The notes: generated by a model not told the origin, from the sequence alone. A stretch of DNA of 64,000 nt from an uncultured Eubacteriales bacterium (GCA_900315015.1 OMXJ01000005.1:1-64000), one strand, 5' to 3'; positions 17,260-27,206 are shown, counted from the stretch's first letter. Program-made: numbers and translations.

Positions 17260-17408
17260 CTCTTGCCTCCATTCAGTGTTCTTTTAAAGTAAGGAGATCT
17301 CACTAAATTCCTATGCTCTCCTATGCTTTTCATCAAATAAACATTCTATCACAAACCACTTTTTCAGTCAACAGCCTAAAGGCGTAAAACCCTTAGATAA
17401 AAAACACT

Positions 17409-17436
17409 ACCATTATTCTTTAAATAATGGTATAAT
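17409..17436 (+). promoter_or_regulatory. Palindromic operator overlapping a TATAAT box upstream of the NUDIX gene
   Basis: A perfect 9-bp inverted repeat ACCATTATT-CTTTA-AATAATGGT (17409-17417 with 17423-17431) ends on the first base of a consensus TATAAT (17431-17436). The AATGGT half-site is repeated directly after it. The placement between presumed -35 and -10 suggests a repressor operator for the downstream NUDIX gene. Confidence 0.5.
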
Positions 17437-17470
17437 GGTTCTGTATATGAAAAAATATGCATCATTTTCA

Positions 17471-17515
17471 GCGAAAATAATTTCAACGAAAATAATTTCT
17501 ACGAAAATAATTCAT
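17471..17515 (+). repeat. Three 15-bp tandem repeats in the NUDIX leader
   Basis: Units 17471-17485, 17486-17500 and 17501-17515 are close variants of ACGAAAATAATTTCA. They lie between the candidate promoter and the GGGGG ribosome binding site, so they would be in the 5' untranslated region. Confidence 0.8.
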
Positions 17516-17555
17516 TGAAATAATTACATTAATAATACCATGAGGGGGTTTTTAA

Positions 17556-18173
17556 ATGGAGAAGAATTATTCATCAGTTACCAAACAGACAAATAATAAG
17601 TTTTTAAATATGTACAATATGGATGCCATTGCTAGAGATGGTTCCCATTTCAACTACTATTTTGCAACAAGAAGAGAGGACGGCGATTTAATGTGCCAGA
17701 CCGGAATCCTTAGAAGTGATGCTGTTGTTATGTATCCTATATGCAAGGAGGATCCTAACAAGATTGTATTACTAAGACAGTACCGTTATCCTATCGGCGA
17801 TTATATTTATGAGCTTCCAGCAGGACTTGTAGATAAAGGTGAAGAACCAAACGAGGCTGCTATTAGAGAAATAAAAGAAGAGACCGGTCTTTTATTTACT
17901 CCTGTTCCTGATTATAATGGTTATTTCACTCGTCCTTTCATCCAGAGCCAGGGACTTTGCGATGAATGTAACACTACGATTTTTGGTTTTGCTGAAGGCG
18001 AACTTTCTGATAAGGATGAAGAAAATAGCGAAAGAATTGAAGCCTTCAAGGCTGATAAGGCTTTTGTAAAGGATATTTTAAAGAACAAGCTCGTATCTAT
18101 AAGAGCCGCCTATCTTCTAACTCTCTTCCTCAACTCAGATTCAAAGGACCCATTTAAGTTCCTTAAAGTTTAA
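17556..18173 (+). CDS. NUDIX hydrolase, probable ADP-ribose pyrophosphatase
   Basis: Hydrolyses nucleoside diphosphates linked to X; the closest type is ADP-ribose pyrophosphatase (NudF-like). The Nudix box is complete: GLVDKGEEPNEAAIREIKEE followed by TGL (about residues 89-111), with the Pro/Arg-rich KIVLLRQYRYPIG before it. The start ATG has an unusually strong GGGGG 6 nt upstream. The gene converges on truB with only 9 bp between stop codons, leaving no room for an ordinary terminator. The length, 205 residues, is a little above the ~180 typical, through a C-terminal helix. Confidence 0.88.
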   Translation: MEKNYSSVTKQTNNKFLNMYNMDAIARDGSHFNYYFATRREDGDLMCQTGILRSDAVVMYPICKEDPNKIVLLRQYRYPIGDYIYELPAGLVDKGEEPNEAAIREIKEETGLLFTPVPDYNGYFTRPFIQSQGLCDECNTTIFGFAEGELSDKDEENSERIEAFKADKAFVKDILKNKLVSIRAAYLLTLFLNSDSKDPFKFLKV

Positions 18174-18182
18174 ATATTAAAA

Positions 18183-19295
18183 CTACTTTATATTAAGTGC
18201 CTTAAACATTTTATATGGCTTAAAAACATCTTCTGCGGCTTCTTTGTTCCTTACCTTTTCATAGATACCAACGAATCTGTCGTCTACGGTATGCATCTTA
18301 AAAAGAGTCTTTTCTTCACCATTTACAGCTAAGGTCAGGTTATTTTCTGGTTTAATATCAACTATGACCTCTTTTGAAGGGATAGTTGCACCGTTTATTA
18401 CATGAACATTTTCTTCTTCAGTTACCTTTGCCGAAGGAAGATTCATTATCTTATCAATAGCTTCATCGATAGATAGCATAAAAGAGGAATCCCCTCTATG
18501 CATCATGTCATCAAGCTCATCGACAGTATAGGTGTCCTTTATTGAAAAATCCCCGACTGAAAGTCTCACCAATGAAGACATGCAAGCTGGAACCTTTAGC
18601 TTTTCGCCTATATCATAACAAAGAGTTCTTATGTAAGTTCCCCTGCTGCAATTAACTAAAAGCGGGAAAACCGCGGTACTTACGCCCTCGCTGAGCTTTT
18701 TTGCATCAGCATTAAAGCCCTTCAAAAGATAGTCTCTATCCTTTCTTAGGGTATATGCAATATTCTGCTGCTTTTTTTCCTCGCTGATTTTATCTGGAAG
18801 AAGCGCACCAGCCTCTTCCTCACTTAAAATGGATGACTTATAAATATGCACTCTTGCTGCTTTTCTCTCTACTGTAATACCTTCGTGAGCAAGCTCATAA
18901 AGTCTTACGCCATCAATGGATTTAGCTGAATGCATAGGCGGTATCTGATCATAGTCTCCTAAAAAGGAAGCTGCCGCTTCTTTTACACTTTTAAGACTTA
19001 TTTCTGATTCATCTGATACGATAACATCCTTTTTTTCAGTAACATTTCCCGTAATGTCCTGAGAATCAGTAGAAACACCAAGTAAAAGACCTGCAAGATA
19101 TTCCTTGTGCATCCCTTCGATGAGACTGCAGAGCCTTGTTGCCTGACCTGCACATACAAGTACCACGCCTTCTGCCATAGGATCTAAGGTTCCGGTATGT
19201 CCGACCTTTCTTGTATGAAGAATACCTCTTACCTTTGCTATTACATCAAAGGAGGTCCAGCCCTTTTCTTTATAAACCGCTACAATTCCATCCAT
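18183..19295 (-). CDS. truB: tRNA pseudouridine(55) synthase
   Basis: Converts U55 of tRNA to pseudouridine. The catalytic Asp is in KVGHTGTLDPMAEGVV near residue 40; other family blocks are GWTSFDV at 12-18, MHSAKSIDGVRLYELA near 118 and CSRGTYIRTLCYDIG near 225. At 370 residues it exceeds the usual ~300. The extra material is a Lys/Glu-rich insertion of about 45 residues (roughly 170-218) within the catalytic domain and a longer C-terminal tail. It overlaps nrnA by one base (TAATG), the last gene of the rimP-nusA-infB run. Confidence 0.93.
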   Translation of the reverse strand: MDGIVAVYKEKGWTSFDVIAKVRGILHTRKVGHTGTLDPMAEGVVLVCAGQATRLCSLIEGMHKEYLAGLLLGVSTDSQDITGNVTEKKDVIVSDESEISLKSVKEAAASFLGDYDQIPPMHSAKSIDGVRLYELAHEGITVERKAARVHIYKSSILSEEEAGALLPDKISEEKKQQNIAYTLRKDRDYLLKGFNADAKKLSEGVSTAVFPLLVNCSRGTYIRTLCYDIGEKLKVPACMSSLVRLSVGDFSIKDTYTVDELDDMMHRGDSSFMLSIDEAIDKIMNLPSAKVTEEENVHVINGATIPSKEVIVDIKPENNLTLAVNGEEKTLFKMHTVDDRFVGIYEKVRNKEAAEDVFKPYKMFKALNIK

Positions 19296-20299
19296 TAGTC
19301 GATCTTAACTCCATGTTCCTCAAGCTGATGGCAGATTCCAAGTGTAAGATTGTTGATGCAGTCATGAAGCTGTCCGCGCATTGTGCAGCCTGCAGCCTTA
19401 ACATGTCCGCCGCCGCCAAAGAATACAGCTGTCTTAGCAACATCCACAACACCATTAGAGCGCATGCTTATCTTATATTCAAGGTCAGCTGTTTCATAAA
19501 TGAAAATAGCTACCTCAACTCCGTCAGTAACGCGAAGCTGATCGATTATACCCTCAAGATTTTTGCTCTCAACGCCGTAAAAATCCATTATCTTTCTATT
19601 GAGCCAAGAAACAATTATCTTTCCATTAGCAAGCATGATGCTCTCCATCAAGGCTCTGCCAAGGATCTGATTTTCCTTATAACTCTTAGCATAGAAGGTT
19701 CCATCGATTAATTCTTCCTGATTGAACTTTCCTATGGAAAGGAGCTTTCCTGCTACTACCATCGTTCTTTCAGTAGTGTTAGTGTGCTTAAATACACCTG
19801 TATCGTGAATGATTCCCATATAAAGAGCTATTGCGCAATCTTTAGAAATCTTATCCTCATCAAAATAATCAAAAATAAGTTCTGTAGTTGAAGCTGATTC
19901 AGAGTTAATTACCTGGTACTTTGCAAAGCCGGTATTGCTTACATGGTGATCAAATAGGAAAACCTCTCCTGCACCATTTACGATTTTTTCATCTGCATAT
20001 ACTCTATCAATGCTTCCACAGTCTAAAACGATAAAAAGATCGTAAGGCTCCTTATAATCATCATTTGTAATGAATTTATCTGAATTCTTCATAATTAAGA
20101 ATTTTTCAGAAAAGTCCATTGAAAAGATATCTACTGTCTTAGCACCGTCTTTATTATAATTATCAGTGATATAATCATACATCGCAAGGCATGAGGAAAT
20201 GGCATCACCATCAGGTCTTACATGTGCTGAAATACCGATTCTTCTAGCCTTTTTCACTTCATCCCAGAAAAAATCCTTTTCAAAATTATTAGTATACAT
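19295..20299 (-). CDS. nrnA: DHH/DHHA1 phosphoesterase (oligoribonuclease / pAp phosphatase)
   Basis: Degrades nano-RNA and 3'-phosphoadenosine-5'-phosphate in the cytoplasm. The 334-residue protein shows HVRPDGD at 26-32, FIVLDCGS near 90, the DHH motif FDHHVSN near 118 and the DHHA1 motif FGGGGHVKAAGC near 300. Position between rbfA and truB is the standard one in Firmicutes. It is separated from rbfA by 152 bp containing a long perfect hairpin. Confidence 0.92.
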   Translation of the reverse strand: MYTNNFEKDFFWDEVKKARRIGISAHVRPDGDAISSCLAMYDYITDNYNKDGAKTVDIFSMDFSEKFLIMKNSDKFITNDDYKEPYDLFIVLDCGSIDRVYADEKIVNGAGEVFLFDHHVSNTGFAKYQVINSESASTTELIFDYFDEDKISKDCAIALYMGIIHDTGVFKHTNTTERTMVVAGKLLSIGKFNQEELIDGTFYAKSYKENQILGRALMESIMLANGKIIVSWLNRKIMDFYGVESKNLEGIIDQLRVTDGVEVAIFIYETADLEYKISMRSNGVVDVAKTAVFFGGGGHVKAAGCTMRGQLHDCINNLTLGICHQLEEHGVKID

Positions 20300-20393
20300 T
20301 ATACCTACTACCTCTCATTAGAAACTTGTTAATTTTCCGCCAATTTTCTATATTTTTACTATTAATAACTATATTTTGTTTTTTTGTTGAAAT

Positions 20394-20428
20394 TATATGC
20401 ATACCAAAGAATATTTGGTATGCATATA
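20394..20428. terminator. Long perfect hairpin between rbfA and nrnA
   Basis: A 15-bp perfect stem (20394-20408 with 20414-20428) closes a 5-nt loop. On the - strand it is followed by AATTTC rather than a T-run, so it may be a partial terminator, an RNase site or a transcript stabiliser dividing the operon before nrnA-truB. Confidence 0.55.
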
Positions 20429-20451
20429 TAGTTTAAATATTAAGTAATAAA

Positions 20452-20874
20452 TTATTCCTCGTCTGAAGCCTCGTCAGAATCCTCATCAAGGTCTTCCTCT
20501 GCTTCTTCTTCCCTTGGATCTAAATCATCCTTAACAGACTCAAGAAGCTCATTTATATGAGCACCATACTCAATAGACTCATCAAGCTTAAAGAAAAGCT
20601 CTGGAGTATTTCTAAGATTTACATTACGCGCTAAAGCTGATCTTAAAAATGGCTCGGCACTCTTTAATCCAGCAAGAGTATTGCTCTTTGCCTCTTCATC
20701 TCCTAAAACGCTTATATATACTTTAGCTGTCTTAAGATCCGTAGCAACCTCTACATCAGTAACTGATGTAAGAGGGCTGATTCTTGGATCCTTTACCTCG
20801 CGTGAAATTAAAACTGAAAGCTCACGCTGAACCGCTGAATTGATTCTTAAATTCTTGGTACTATTTTTTTTCAT
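20452..20874 (-). CDS. rbfA: 30S ribosome-binding factor A with acidic tail
   Basis: Helps mature the 16S rRNA 5' end in the small subunit. The 140-residue protein contains the RbfA core (NSAVQRELSVLISREVKDPRI near residues 12-32, then DLKTAKVYISVLG near 65). Its last ~22 residues are nearly all Asp/Glu/Ser, longer than in most relatives. It lies 10 nt after infB in the expected order. Confidence 0.93.
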   Translation of the reverse strand: MKKNSTKNLRINSAVQRELSVLISREVKDPRISPLTSVTDVEVATDLKTAKVYISVLGDEEAKSNTLAGLKSAEPFLRSALARNVNLRNTPELFFKLDESIEYGAHINELLESVKDDLDPREEEAEEDLDEDSDEASDEE

Positions 20875-20884
20875 ATTTACTGTA

Positions 20885-23800
20885 TTACCTCTTAACCTCT
20901 ACCATCTGATAGAATTCCATCTTATCATCGACCTGGATATCATTGAAGCCGTCAAATACAAGACCACACTCATAGCCGTAATTAACTTCCTTAACATCAT
21001 CCTTACCACGTCTAAGTGACTCGATATTACCATCGAATACCTTCTCATCACCTCTCGTGATACGGCACTTTGTTCCTCTGAATACCTTACCGTCAAGAAT
21101 ATATGAACCAGCAATGTTACCAATGCCAGAAGCCTTGAAGATCATACGGATTTCTCCATGACCTGTAACCTTTTCTTCGTAGATAGGCTCAAGAAGACCC
21201 TTCATTGCTGCCTCTACATCATTGATGGCATCGTAAATTACCTTATAATTTCTTACATCTACCTTTTCACGCTCTGCTGTCTCTCTTGCCTGATTGTCTG
21301 CACGAACGTTAAAGCCGATAATAATAGCATGTGATGCTGCTGCAAGTGTAACGTCAGATTCATTGATGGCACCAACACCGCCATGGATAACGCTTACCTG
21401 AACCTCATCATTTGAAAGCTTTATAAGTGACTGCTTAACTGCCTCAACTGAACCCTGAACGTCAGCCTTGACAATAATATCAAATTCCTTAAGCTTACCA
21501 GCCTTGATAGCATCTGAAAGACCTTCAAGTGAAAGCTTATTCTTTGTCTCTGCAAGAAGCTTTTCTCTGTTCTGAGCAATAAATGCTTCTGAAATCTTCT
21601 TTGCATCGTTGTTTGTATCTGTTACAAGGCAAACCTCGCCTGCATCTGGAACACCGTTAAGACCGATGATCTCTACAGGAGTTGATGGACCTGCCTCCTT
21701 AAGACGCTCTCCCTTTGCATCGATCATGGCACGAACCTTACCAAATGCTGCACCGATTGCAACGAAATCACCTACATGAAGAGTACCCTTTTGTACAAGA
21801 ACTGTAGCAACCGGACCCTTACCTGTATCAAGCTTGGCCTCGATAACGATACCGCGGGCCTTTCTATTAGGATTAGCCTTAAGCTCCATGATATCAGCCT
21901 GAAGAGTGATCATTTCAAGAAGATCCTCGATACCTGTTCCTGCCTTAGCTGAAACTGGCACGAATGGGATATCTCCGCCGTAATCTTCTGACATTACGCC
22001 TTCTGCAAGTAATTCCTGCTTAACTCTTTCAATATTAGCGCCTGGCTTATCGATCTTATTGATTGCAACGATCATCTGAACCTTAGCTGCCTTAGCATGG
22101 CTTATGGCTTCCTTAGTCTGTGGCATAACACCGTCATCAGCTGCAACTACGAGTACTGCAATATCTGTTGCCATTGCACCACGCATACGCATTGAAGTAA
22201 AGGCTTCATGACCTGGTGTATCAAGAAAAGTGATCTTACGATCATTTATAGTAACCATATAAGCACCAATATGCTGTGTAATACCGCCTGATTCCTTTGC
22301 GGTAACATTTGTCTTTCTGATTGCATCAAGAAGTGATGTCTTACCATGGTCAACGTGACCCATTACACAGACAACTGGAGGACGCGGAACCATTGTTGAT
22401 TCATCCTCAGGTTCTTCCTTAAGGAGCTCCTGAACTACATCGACCTTTTCTTCCTTCTCTGCAAGGATATCATAAGAAAGGGCAATTTCTGCAGCTTCAT
22501 CATAACTGATTTCCTGGTTGATTGTATAAACCTTTCCTTCAAGGAAATACTTCTTAATGATAGCTGAAGGAACAATCTTCATCTTATCAGCAAGATCCTT
22601 GATAGTGATTTCATCAGGAATAGTAATATTCTTGATTTCTTCCTTTGGCTTTTCCTCTACCTTAGGCTTGATGAATGCACCCTTCTTATTCTGCTTTGTC
22701 TGGATCTCCTGATCTTCATCCTCGTAGTAGCCTCTCTCATGCTTCTTATCCTTACTTCTGTTAGAATAAGCCTGAGCGCGCTGCTCCTTGCTGCGATCTA
22801 CAGTGATCTCTGGTGTATCAGAATTCTTCTTTTTATCAAAGCCTCTGCCACCATTTCTTCCGCCAAAGCCTCCGCTCTGACTATTTCTATCCTTATTGAA
22901 ACCGCCGCCCTGACCGTTTCTGTCCTTATTGAAACCGCCGCCCTGGCCGTTTCTATCTTTATTAAAGCCGCCGCCCTGAGCATTTCTATCTCTGAAGCCG
23001 CCCTGGCCGTTTCCGCCCTGAGCATTTCTGTCTCTAAAGCCGCCCTGGCCATTTCCGCCCTGAGCGTTTCTGTCTCTAAAGCCGCCCTGGCCATTTCCGC
23101 CCTGAGCATTTCTATCTCTAAAGCCGCCCTGGCCATTTCCGCCCTGAGTATTTCTATCTTTAAAGCCGCCCTGGCCATTTCCGCCCTGAGCATTTCTGTC
23201 TCTAAAGCCTCCCTGACCATTTCCGCCCTGAGCATTTCTATCTTTGAAACCGCCCTGACCATTTCTTCTATCATTATTTTTGGAGTTTCCACCATTCTGC
23301 TGGTTTGAAGAACCCTGATTGGAGTGATTCATTGGCCTTGCTCCGTTATTGTTGTTATTGTTCTCTCTTGGTGCCTTCTCTGTATTCTCCTGCACACCGT
23401 TGTTCCTGCCATCCATATTTGATGAATTCTCTCCCCTTGTAATATCGCTTGTCTTATTTTCCAGACTTCCTACAGTACCATTAGCTGTTACCTTTTTCTC
23501 TTCGGCTGCCTTAACTGCCTTTGAAGCTTCCTCTGCTGCCTTCTTCTCTTCAGCTGCCTTTGCTTCCTCTGCTGCCTTAGCTTCCTCAGCCCTCTTCGCA
23601 GCTTCTTCAGCTGCCTTTTTCTCCTCTTCGGCCTTCTTTGCTGCAGCCTCAGCTGCCTGCTTTTGCTCTGCTGCCCTTCTAGCCTCTGCCTCTGCTGCCT
23701 TCGCCGCTGCCTGAGCAGCTCTTTCCTCAGCAGAAATGGTCTTCTTTGGACCTTCTATCGCAGGAGCATTATTTTGCTTTTTAACCTCTGGTTCAGCAGT

Positions 23801-24556
23801 TTTACTAAAGGTATAACCTGATAAAACTGATGAAAGAGATGAGCCTAATACTTCACGCTTTCCCTGCTTCTGATTATTATTTCTGTTTCTATTGCCATTA
23901 TTGCCGTTATTTCCATTATTGCCAGAATTGTTAGGTCTTTGAATATTTGACTGCTGATTCTGATTATGATTTTGATTATTATTTCTATTTCCAGGATCTC
24001 CATTCTTATTATCTGATGAAGACTTAACAGTGATCTTGGTAACTATCTTTGGTGTATTATGATACATTTTTCCACCATTTGGATAATCACTGCTGAAGGA
24101 AGTCATCTGCTGATTACTAGGCTTAAAAACATATTTATTTCCCTGCTTAACACTTCCTTCTTTATTATCTGATTTTTCAGCTGGCTTATTTTCCACCGGC
24201 TTTTCGGCTGGTTTATTTTCCACTGGCTTTTCAGCTGGTTTATTTTCTACCGGCTTTTCGGCTAGTTTATTTTCCACCGGCTTTTCAGCTGGTTTATTAT
24301 CCACCGGCTTTTCAGCTGGTTTATTTTCTACCGGCTTTTCAGCTGGTTTATCAACTGGCTTGCTCTCTGCCTTAGCCACTGCATTATCTGCCGGCTTTGC
24401 ATTACTGCCGCCCTTCTTATACTGTTCTTTGATAAGTTCAATATCTTCAGCATCAAGATTGCTTGCGGCCGTTTTTTCTCTGCCCTTCGAAGTCAGCCAT
24501 TTTGCAAGTTCCCCCGGCTTTACATCTATTTCTTTAGCATAATCTCTGACTCTCAT
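20885..24556 (-). CDS. infB: Translation initiation factor IF-2, with very long repeat-rich N-terminus
   Basis: GTPase that places initiator tRNA in the ribosomal P site. The 1223-residue protein is far longer than the usual 700-900. An N-terminal IF2_N motif ([20 protein letters not shown]) precedes a KPAEKPVEN repeat tract (about residues 65-130), an Asn/Gly-rich part, an Ala/Glu/Lys coiled segment (about 270-360) and a Gly/Asn/Arg repeat tract (about 425-565). A second IF2_N (about 650-700) follows. The GTPase domain has [18 protein letters not shown] and NKID, then domains II-IV. I start at the ATG at 24556 with GGAGG 5 nt upstream; the longer frame would overlap ylxQ. Confidence 0.95.
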   Translation of the reverse strand: MRVRDYAKEIDVKPGELAKWLTSKGREKTAASNLDAEDIELIKEQYKKGGSNAKPADNAVAKAESKPVDKPAEKPVENKPAEKPVDNKPAEKPVENKLAEKPVENKPAEKPVENKPAEKPVENKPAEKSDNKEGSVKQGNKYVFKPSNQQMTSFSSDYPNGGKMYHNTPKIVTKITVKSSSDNKNGDPGNRNNNQNHNQNQQSNIQRPNNSGNNGNNGNNGNRNRNNNQKQGKREVLGSSLSSVLSGYTFSKTAEPEVKKQNNAPAIEGPKKTISAEERAAQAAAKAAEAEARRAAEQKQAAEAAAKKAEEEKKAAEEAAKRAEEAKAAEEAKAAEEKKAAEEASKAVKAAEEKKVTANGTVGSLENKTSDITRGENSSNMDGRNNGVQENTEKAPRENNNNNNGARPMNHSNQGSSNQQNGGNSKNNDRRNGQGGFKDRNAQGGNGQGGFRDRNAQGGNGQGGFKDRNTQGGNGQGGFRDRNAQGGNGQGGFRDRNAQGGNGQGGFRDRNAQGGNGQGGFRDRNAQGGGFNKDRNGQGGGFNKDRNGQGGGFNKDRNSQSGGFGGRNGGRGFDKKKNSDTPEITVDRSKEQRAQAYSNRSKDKKHERGYYEDEDQEIQTKQNKKGAFIKPKVEEKPKEEIKNITIPDEITIKDLADKMKIVPSAIIKKYFLEGKVYTINQEISYDEAAEIALSYDILAEKEEKVDVVQELLKEEPEDESTMVPRPPVVCVMGHVDHGKTSLLDAIRKTNVTAKESGGITQHIGAYMVTINDRKITFLDTPGHEAFTSMRMRGAMATDIAVLVVAADDGVMPQTKEAISHAKAAKVQMIVAINKIDKPGANIERVKQELLAEGVMSEDYGGDIPFVPVSAKAGTGIEDLLEMITLQADIMELKANPNRKARGIVIEAKLDTGKGPVATVLVQKGTLHVGDFVAIGAAFGKVRAMIDAKGERLKEAGPSTPVEIIGLNGVPDAGEVCLVTDTNNDAKKISEAFIAQNREKLLAETKNKLSLEGLSDAIKAGKLKEFDIIVKADVQGSVEAVKQSLIKLSNDEVQVSVIHGGVGAINESDVTLAAASHAIIIGFNVRADNQARETAEREKVDVRNYKVIYDAINDVEAAMKGLLEPIYEEKVTGHGEIRMIFKASGIGNIAGSYILDGKVFRGTKCRITRGDEKVFDGNIESLRRGKDDVKEVNYGYECGLVFDGFNDIQVDDKMEFYQMVEVKR
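22870..23271 (-). repeat. 42-bp (x7) and 33-bp (x3) tandem repeats within infB
   Basis: Seven 42-bp units encode F[KR]DRN[AT]QGGNGQGG, and three following 33-bp units encode [11 protein letters not shown]. The copies are nearly identical at the DNA level, including third positions, which indicates recent expansion by slippage or recombination. Confidence 0.9.
24180..24358 (-). repeat. 27-bp tandem repeats (about six) within infB
   Basis: Roughly six 27-bp units encode variations of [12 protein letters not shown] copies differ by a few bases only. The array is separate from, and unrelated to, the Gly/Arg array further downstream in the gene. Confidence 0.88.
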
Positions 24557-24575
24557 TACTACCTCCAAATACTTG

Positions 24576-24896
24576 TTATTGTACATCTATCAAGCTAAGG
24601 ATGACCGCTGCAATTTTCTCGTCCTTAACCGCTACTGAAGTTCTTTCCTCCTTACCGATCACATGACCTAATGTGTCCTTGTCAAATACCTCTCGGTAGG
24701 TGACATTTCTAAAGGCACACATATCCTTGAATGTTTTTTTTGTTCTATCTGATGCGTTTTCTGCACAGATTACCAAAAAAGCCTTTCCGCTTTTTATGCA
24801 GTTCTCTGAACAAAAGCCGCCGCTTTCTACCTTTCCTGCCTTTGCTGCAATGCCCAGCATCGACTTTAATTTTCTTATTCTTATCTCTTCCTGCAT
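24576..24896 (-). CDS. ylxQ: L7Ae-family ribosomal protein YlxQ
   Basis: Small RNA-binding protein (106 residues) of the L7Ae/L30e/Gadd45 group, which binds kink-turn RNAs. The core [14 protein letters not shown] and [15 protein letters not shown] are family hallmarks. Its location between ylxR and infB is standard for Firmicutes. I use the ATG at 24896 with AAAGG 5 nt upstream, overlapping the ylxR stop; a GTG two codons earlier is the alternative. Confidence 0.9.
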   Translation of the reverse strand: MQEEIRIRKLKSMLGIAAKAGKVESGGFCSENCIKSGKAFLVICAENASDRTKKTFKDMCAFRNVTYREVFDKDTLGHVIGKEERTSVAVKDEKIAAVILSLIDVQ

Positions 24897-24904
24897 TTTC
24901 ACCT

Positions 24905-25168
24905 TTACTGATTATCAAAATATGTCTTTAGTGAATCATAGACATTTTCCGGGACCTTCATTTTTAGAGATCTTTCAAGGCCCTTATTTTTTATGGCAAG
25001 TGCAAGACAATTCGGATCCTTACATATGTAAGTACCTCGTCCATTCTTCTTGCCGGTTTCATCAAGTGTAATATTTCCATCTGGCTCTGCAACTACGCGG
25101 ATCAATTCATTCTTTGCCTTCTTTTCGCGGCATCCTGCGCAGGTACGGAGCGGCTGTACCTTTGCCAT
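24905..25168 (-). CDS. ylxR: YlxR family nucleic-acid-binding protein
   Basis: An 87-residue DUF448 protein with the family motif RTCAGCREKK near the N-terminus and GRGTYICKDPNCL in the middle. YlxR relatives have been tied to RNase P and to transcriptional control. The start codon shares one base with the nusA stop, so it is coupled to nusA. Confidence 0.92.
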   Translation of the reverse strand: MAKVQPLRTCAGCREKKAKNELIRVVAEPDGNITLDETGKKNGRGTYICKDPNCLALAIKNKGLERSLKMKVPENVYDSLKTYFDNQ

Positions 25169-26361
25169 TACTGATTATCCTCACCATTCTCTTCCGGGAT
25201 GTAATCCTCTCCCATATTAGCCTCTGCATCTACATCTGGAATATCATAATATCCATCTGCATCCATATTTCCGTCACCCTTGATATCGATCTTATAGCCA
25301 GTAAGTCTTGCTGCAAGTCTTGCATTCTGACCGCTCTTACCGATAGCAAGTGAAAGCTGATAACTTGGTACTATTACCTTTGCTTCCTTAAGCTCTGGAT
25401 CTACCTCAACTGATACTACAGTTGATGGACTGAGAGCATTTGCAATGAGCATTCCTGGATCATCTGTCCAGCGGATGATATCGATTTTCTCACCCTTAAG
25501 CTCGCCGATAACTGCCTCAACTCTTTCCTTATTCATACCAACGCAGGCTCCTACTGGATCTACGTCTGGATTGTTTGAATAAACAGCCATCTTTGTTCTT
25601 GCGCCTGCCTCACGGGCAATTCCCTTTATCTCAACAATGCCTTCTCTGATTTCAGTAACTACTTCTTCGAAAAGTCTCTTAACGAAATCCTGATGAGCAC
25701 GAGTAACTGTAACTCTAGGTCCCTTGGTGGTCTGCTCTACCTTTGAAAGATATACCTTAATTCTCTCGGTAAGTCTATAGCTTTCACCTGGAATCTGATT
25801 TGCGGCTGTAAGAACTGCATCAACCTTTCCAAGATCAAGATAAACATCTGCTCCTGAATATCTTTGAACAACACCAGTAATGATATCTCTTTCCTTTGCT
25901 TCGAACTGCTCGAAAAGAACTCTTCTCTCTTCTTCGTGAATCTTCTGGATTACTACCTGCTTAGCCTTCTGAGCTGCAATTCTACCAAAATTCTTTGGAG
26001 TAACCTCAAGCTGAACTACATCGCCTTCTTCATGAGGAACACTTGGTTCCTTTTCATCTGCAATAGCCTTAGAAATCTGAAGAACAGGATTTTCAACGAC
26101 ATCCGCAACTGTCTTTTCCTGGTAAACATGAACAGCACCATTTTCTCTATTTATAACTACCTTAATATTATCTGCTGTCTTGTACTGTTCCTTACAAGCC
26201 TGAAGTAATGCATTTTCAAGAGTAGAAAGAATGACTTCCTTCTTTATGTCCTTCTCCTTCTCGATTGCATCAAGAGAATCAATAAGTTCCTTATTTCCCT
26301 CGATAACTGCAGCCTTTCTTCTAGTAGTCTTTCTTGTCTTTTTTAGTGCATCCTCACTCAT
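25168..26361 (-). CDS. nusA: Transcription termination/antitermination factor NusA
   Basis: RNA polymerase-associated factor that controls pausing, termination and antitermination. The 397-residue protein has the N-terminal NusA domain, S1 (FEAKERDIITGVVQRY near 145), and KH1/KH2 domains with GMNKERVEAVIGELKGEKID and SLAIGKSGQNARLAARLTG. The C-terminal tail is acidic. I start at the ATG at 26361, nine nt after AGGAGG; a longer frame adds 16 unconserved residues. The N-terminus carries a basic run (KKTRKTTRRKAA) before the family start. See the leader hairpin upstream of rimP for possible autoregulation. Confidence 0.95.
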   Translation of the reverse strand: MSEDALKKTRKTTRRKAAVIEGNKELIDSLDAIEKEKDIKKEVILSTLENALLQACKEQYKTADNIKVVINRENGAVHVYQEKTVADVVENPVLQISKAIADEKEPSVPHEEGDVVQLEVTPKNFGRIAAQKAKQVVIQKIHEEERRVLFEQFEAKERDIITGVVQRYSGADVYLDLGKVDAVLTAANQIPGESYRLTERIKVYLSKVEQTTKGPRVTVTRAHQDFVKRLFEEVVTEIREGIVEIKGIAREAGARTKMAVYSNNPDVDPVGACVGMNKERVEAVIGELKGEKIDIIRWTDDPGMLIANALSPSTVVSVEVDPELKEAKVIVPSYQLSLAIGKSGQNARLAARLTGYKIDIKGDGNMDADGYYDIPDVDAEANMGEDYIPEENGEDNQ

Positions 26362-26466
26362 AATTAATTTCCTCCTTAGGCCGAACCCCTTTTCTTTACA
26401 GGCCAGCAACTATATTTACTATACATAGCTAGATTTAAAAAATATTACACATCACTATTAAAAAAA

Positions 26467-27168
26467 TTATTCCTCAAAAGAGCCATTTCCTGAAGAACTA
26501 TCTTCTGATACAGGCTCTTCAAGCGATATCTCTTCGACTGCCTCTTTATTAGATGAATTAAAATCATCATCATTAATCTCAAGTCTAATAAGAGAGATAT
26601 CTGAGCGCTTTACCAAAGCCTTTCCATCCCACGGATGCTCCTTAAGAAGCTCTGCAGCTTTTTTCTGCGCCGTCTTTGAATTCTTCTTTGCTCCCTTTTT
26701 AGCCGGCTTTGCAAGAGAAGACATATCAACACTTACGACTACCTTTTCCTGATCAAAGTCCTCTAGGATACCGCAAAAACTCTTTACCTTATTACCATTT
26801 CCAGCAATATCTTCCGGCTTATAAAGCATTACCAGAACATATTTTCCCTTACCGAATTTAAAATCATTTTCAGACTTTAGCTTTCTTGTAAGCCCTGGAG
26901 AGGATACCTCAAGAATATATGGATCCTTAATGAGATTTTCTTCATCAAGCTTTAATTCAACAGCCCTGCTTACGATTTCGCAGTCATCAAGACTGATTCC
27001 GCCTTCCTTATCGATATAGATGCGAAGGTAATTTTCTTCACCCTCGGTAACATATTCAACATCTACCATTTGGAATTTATTCTCAGAAAGAATAGGCTCT
27101 AAAAGCTCGATTGTCCTGGCACTATATTTCTCTGCCATTCCTTTATTGCTATTTTTCTTTTCTGCCAT
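26467..27168 (-). CDS. rimP: Ribosome maturation factor RimP
   Basis: Assists 30S assembly. The domain core is VDVEYVTEGEENYLRIYIDK, then GISLDDCEIVSRAVE, then YILEVSSPGLTRKL. The protein has about 233 residues against a usual 150-160. The difference is a basic segment in the C-terminal SH3-like domain (LAKPAKKGAKKNSKTAQKKA, about residues 160-180) and a Ser/Glu-rich tail. Three in-frame ATGs (27186, 27168, 27138) compete, and none has a well-spaced Shine-Dalgarno; 27168 is a compromise. Confidence 0.9.
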   Translation of the reverse strand: MAEKKNSNKGMAEKYSARTIELLEPILSENKFQMVDVEYVTEGEENYLRIYIDKEGGISLDDCEIVSRAVELKLDEENLIKDPYILEVSSPGLTRKLKSENDFKFGKGKYVLVMLYKPEDIAGNGNKVKSFCGILEDFDQEKVVVSVDMSSLAKPAKKGAKKNSKTAQKKAAELLKEHPWDGKALVKRSDISLIRLEINDDDFNSSNKEAVEEISLEEPVSEDSSSGNGSFEE

Positions 27169-27206
27169 AATAATATGACCCGCCATTTCCTATTAACCAC
27201 AAATAA

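Noticed and set aside
22739-23308. Long repetitive open frames on + and - within infB
   Set aside because: They are shadow frames created by the 42-bp repeats; the IF2 frame is unambiguous and continuous.
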